From positions 1 through 5,473 of the forward strand of contig CAIWHI010000308.1 of NCBI GenBank assembly GCA_903912435.1: a DNA stretch of 5,473 nucleotides, written 5' to 3'. Both the position numbers and the translations under genes were made by a program. The notes beneath the pieces are model-generated. The model did not search any database and was not told the DNA's origin. It was given only the letters and a program-made list of their open reading frames with translations. The number at the start of each line of letters is the position of its first letter. The stretch's first letter is position 1. Below are positions 5,139 through 5,473 of the stretch, one piece after another. This DNA is from an uncultured Bacteroidota bacterium (GTDB lineage Bacteria; Bacteroidota; Bacteroidia; Chitinophagales; Chitinophagaceae).

Positions 5139-5473
5139 TCAAATAAATATCCTACTAGCCATTTTCCTGGCTTTGGCGAAGGCTTCCATATTTATATTGA
5201 GGTCAATATTGTTTTGTTGGCACCAGTAGAGTATGTTTTCGGTGGCAATATTGCCTACTAATACATCTTCGGCCATTGGGCAACCACCTATTCCATTAAT
5301 GGCGCTGTCATAGCGCAGGCAGCCCGAATTGTAGGCTGCTTGTATCTTCTCCTCCCAATTATCAGGCGCTGAATGGAAATGGGCACCGATGTTTATGTCC
5401 TTGAATTCGGGTATTAACTGATTGAAGATATAGCTGATATCACCAGGATTAGCCAGTCCTACTGTATCAGACA
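5139..5473 (-). CDS. mvaB: Hydroxymethylglutaryl-CoA lyase, C-terminal part (cut by window edge)
   Basis: HMG-CoA lyase cleaves 3-hydroxy-3-methylglutaryl-CoA to acetyl-CoA and acetoacetate, the last step of leucine breakdown, in the cytoplasm. Only the last 110 codons plus the TGA stop (5141-5139) are in the window; the start lies beyond 5473. The first full codon is at 5471-5469. Visible motifs, numbered within the fragment: S-D-T-V-G-L-A-N-P (1-9), the metal-binding H-F-H at 31-33 (H-C-H in the human enzyme), and the family signature A-I-N-G-I-G-G-C-P (57-65), whose Cys64 is the catalytic cysteine, followed by A-E-D and G-N-I-A-T-E-N (73-79). These belong to the TIM-barrel HMGL-like family; the G-G-C-P signature favours HMG-CoA lyase over isopropylmalate or homocitrate synthases. 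Its stop is 130 bases upstream of the arginase ATG; that gap holds the arginase promoter, so the two need not be co-transcribed. The symbol is by analogy with other bacteria. Confidence 0.93.
   Translation of the reverse strand, partial: SDTVGLANPGDISYIFNQLIPEFKDINIGAHFHSAPDNWEEKIQAAYNSGCLRYDSAINGIGGCPMAEDVLVGNIATENILYWCQQNNIDLNINMEAFAKARKMASRIFI

Overview
The window looks like ordinary chromosomal DNA from a member of the Bacteroidota, probably of the Chitinophagaceae/Sphingobacteriales kind. Four things point there: a C-terminal type IX secretion (T9SS) sorting domain; a DUF4294-type secreted protein; start sites preceded by the Bacteroidota -7 promoter motif TAnnTTTG rather than strong Shine-Dalgarno sequences; and signal peptides ending in A-Q. 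No insertion sequence, phage gene, CRISPR array or tRNA was seen. The genus cannot be fixed from this sequence.

Layout, left to right. (1) 5-529 (+) encodes a small protein that looks like a GIY-YIG nuclease fold whose catalytic residues are not conserved. (2) 530-969 is a 440-base gap. It holds a perfect 7-bp hairpin (614-631), a larger nested inverted-repeat structure (641-723) that may be an RNA or a relic element, and a promoter (818-848). (3) 970-1764 and 1771-2760 (+) form a two-gene operon: a secreted thioredoxin-like protein with a T9SS sorting tail, followed 6 bases later by a predicted outer-membrane beta-barrel protein with a cysteine-rich N-terminus. (4) 2856-3140 (-) is a small lipoprotein. 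It is divergent from (5) 3275-3925 (+), a DUF4294 family secreted protein. (6) 3926-4060 lies between convergent genes and carries two near-perfect palindromes in what looks like a dispersed intergenic repeat. (7) 4061-5008 (-) is an arginase-family enzyme. (8) 5139-5473 (-) is the C-terminal 110 residues of HMG-CoA lyase, cut by the window edge.

How the genes fit together. The thioredoxin-like and beta-barrel genes are the only clear functional pair: adjacent, same strand, both exported, both with notable cysteines. A shared role in cell-surface redox or metal chemistry is possible but is inference. HMG-CoA lyase (leucine/ketone-body catabolism) and arginase (arginine catabolism) lie on the same strand, but arginase has its own promoter motif, so joint control is not shown. 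No clearly new multi-gene system is visible. The least explained stretch is the structured element at 614-727.
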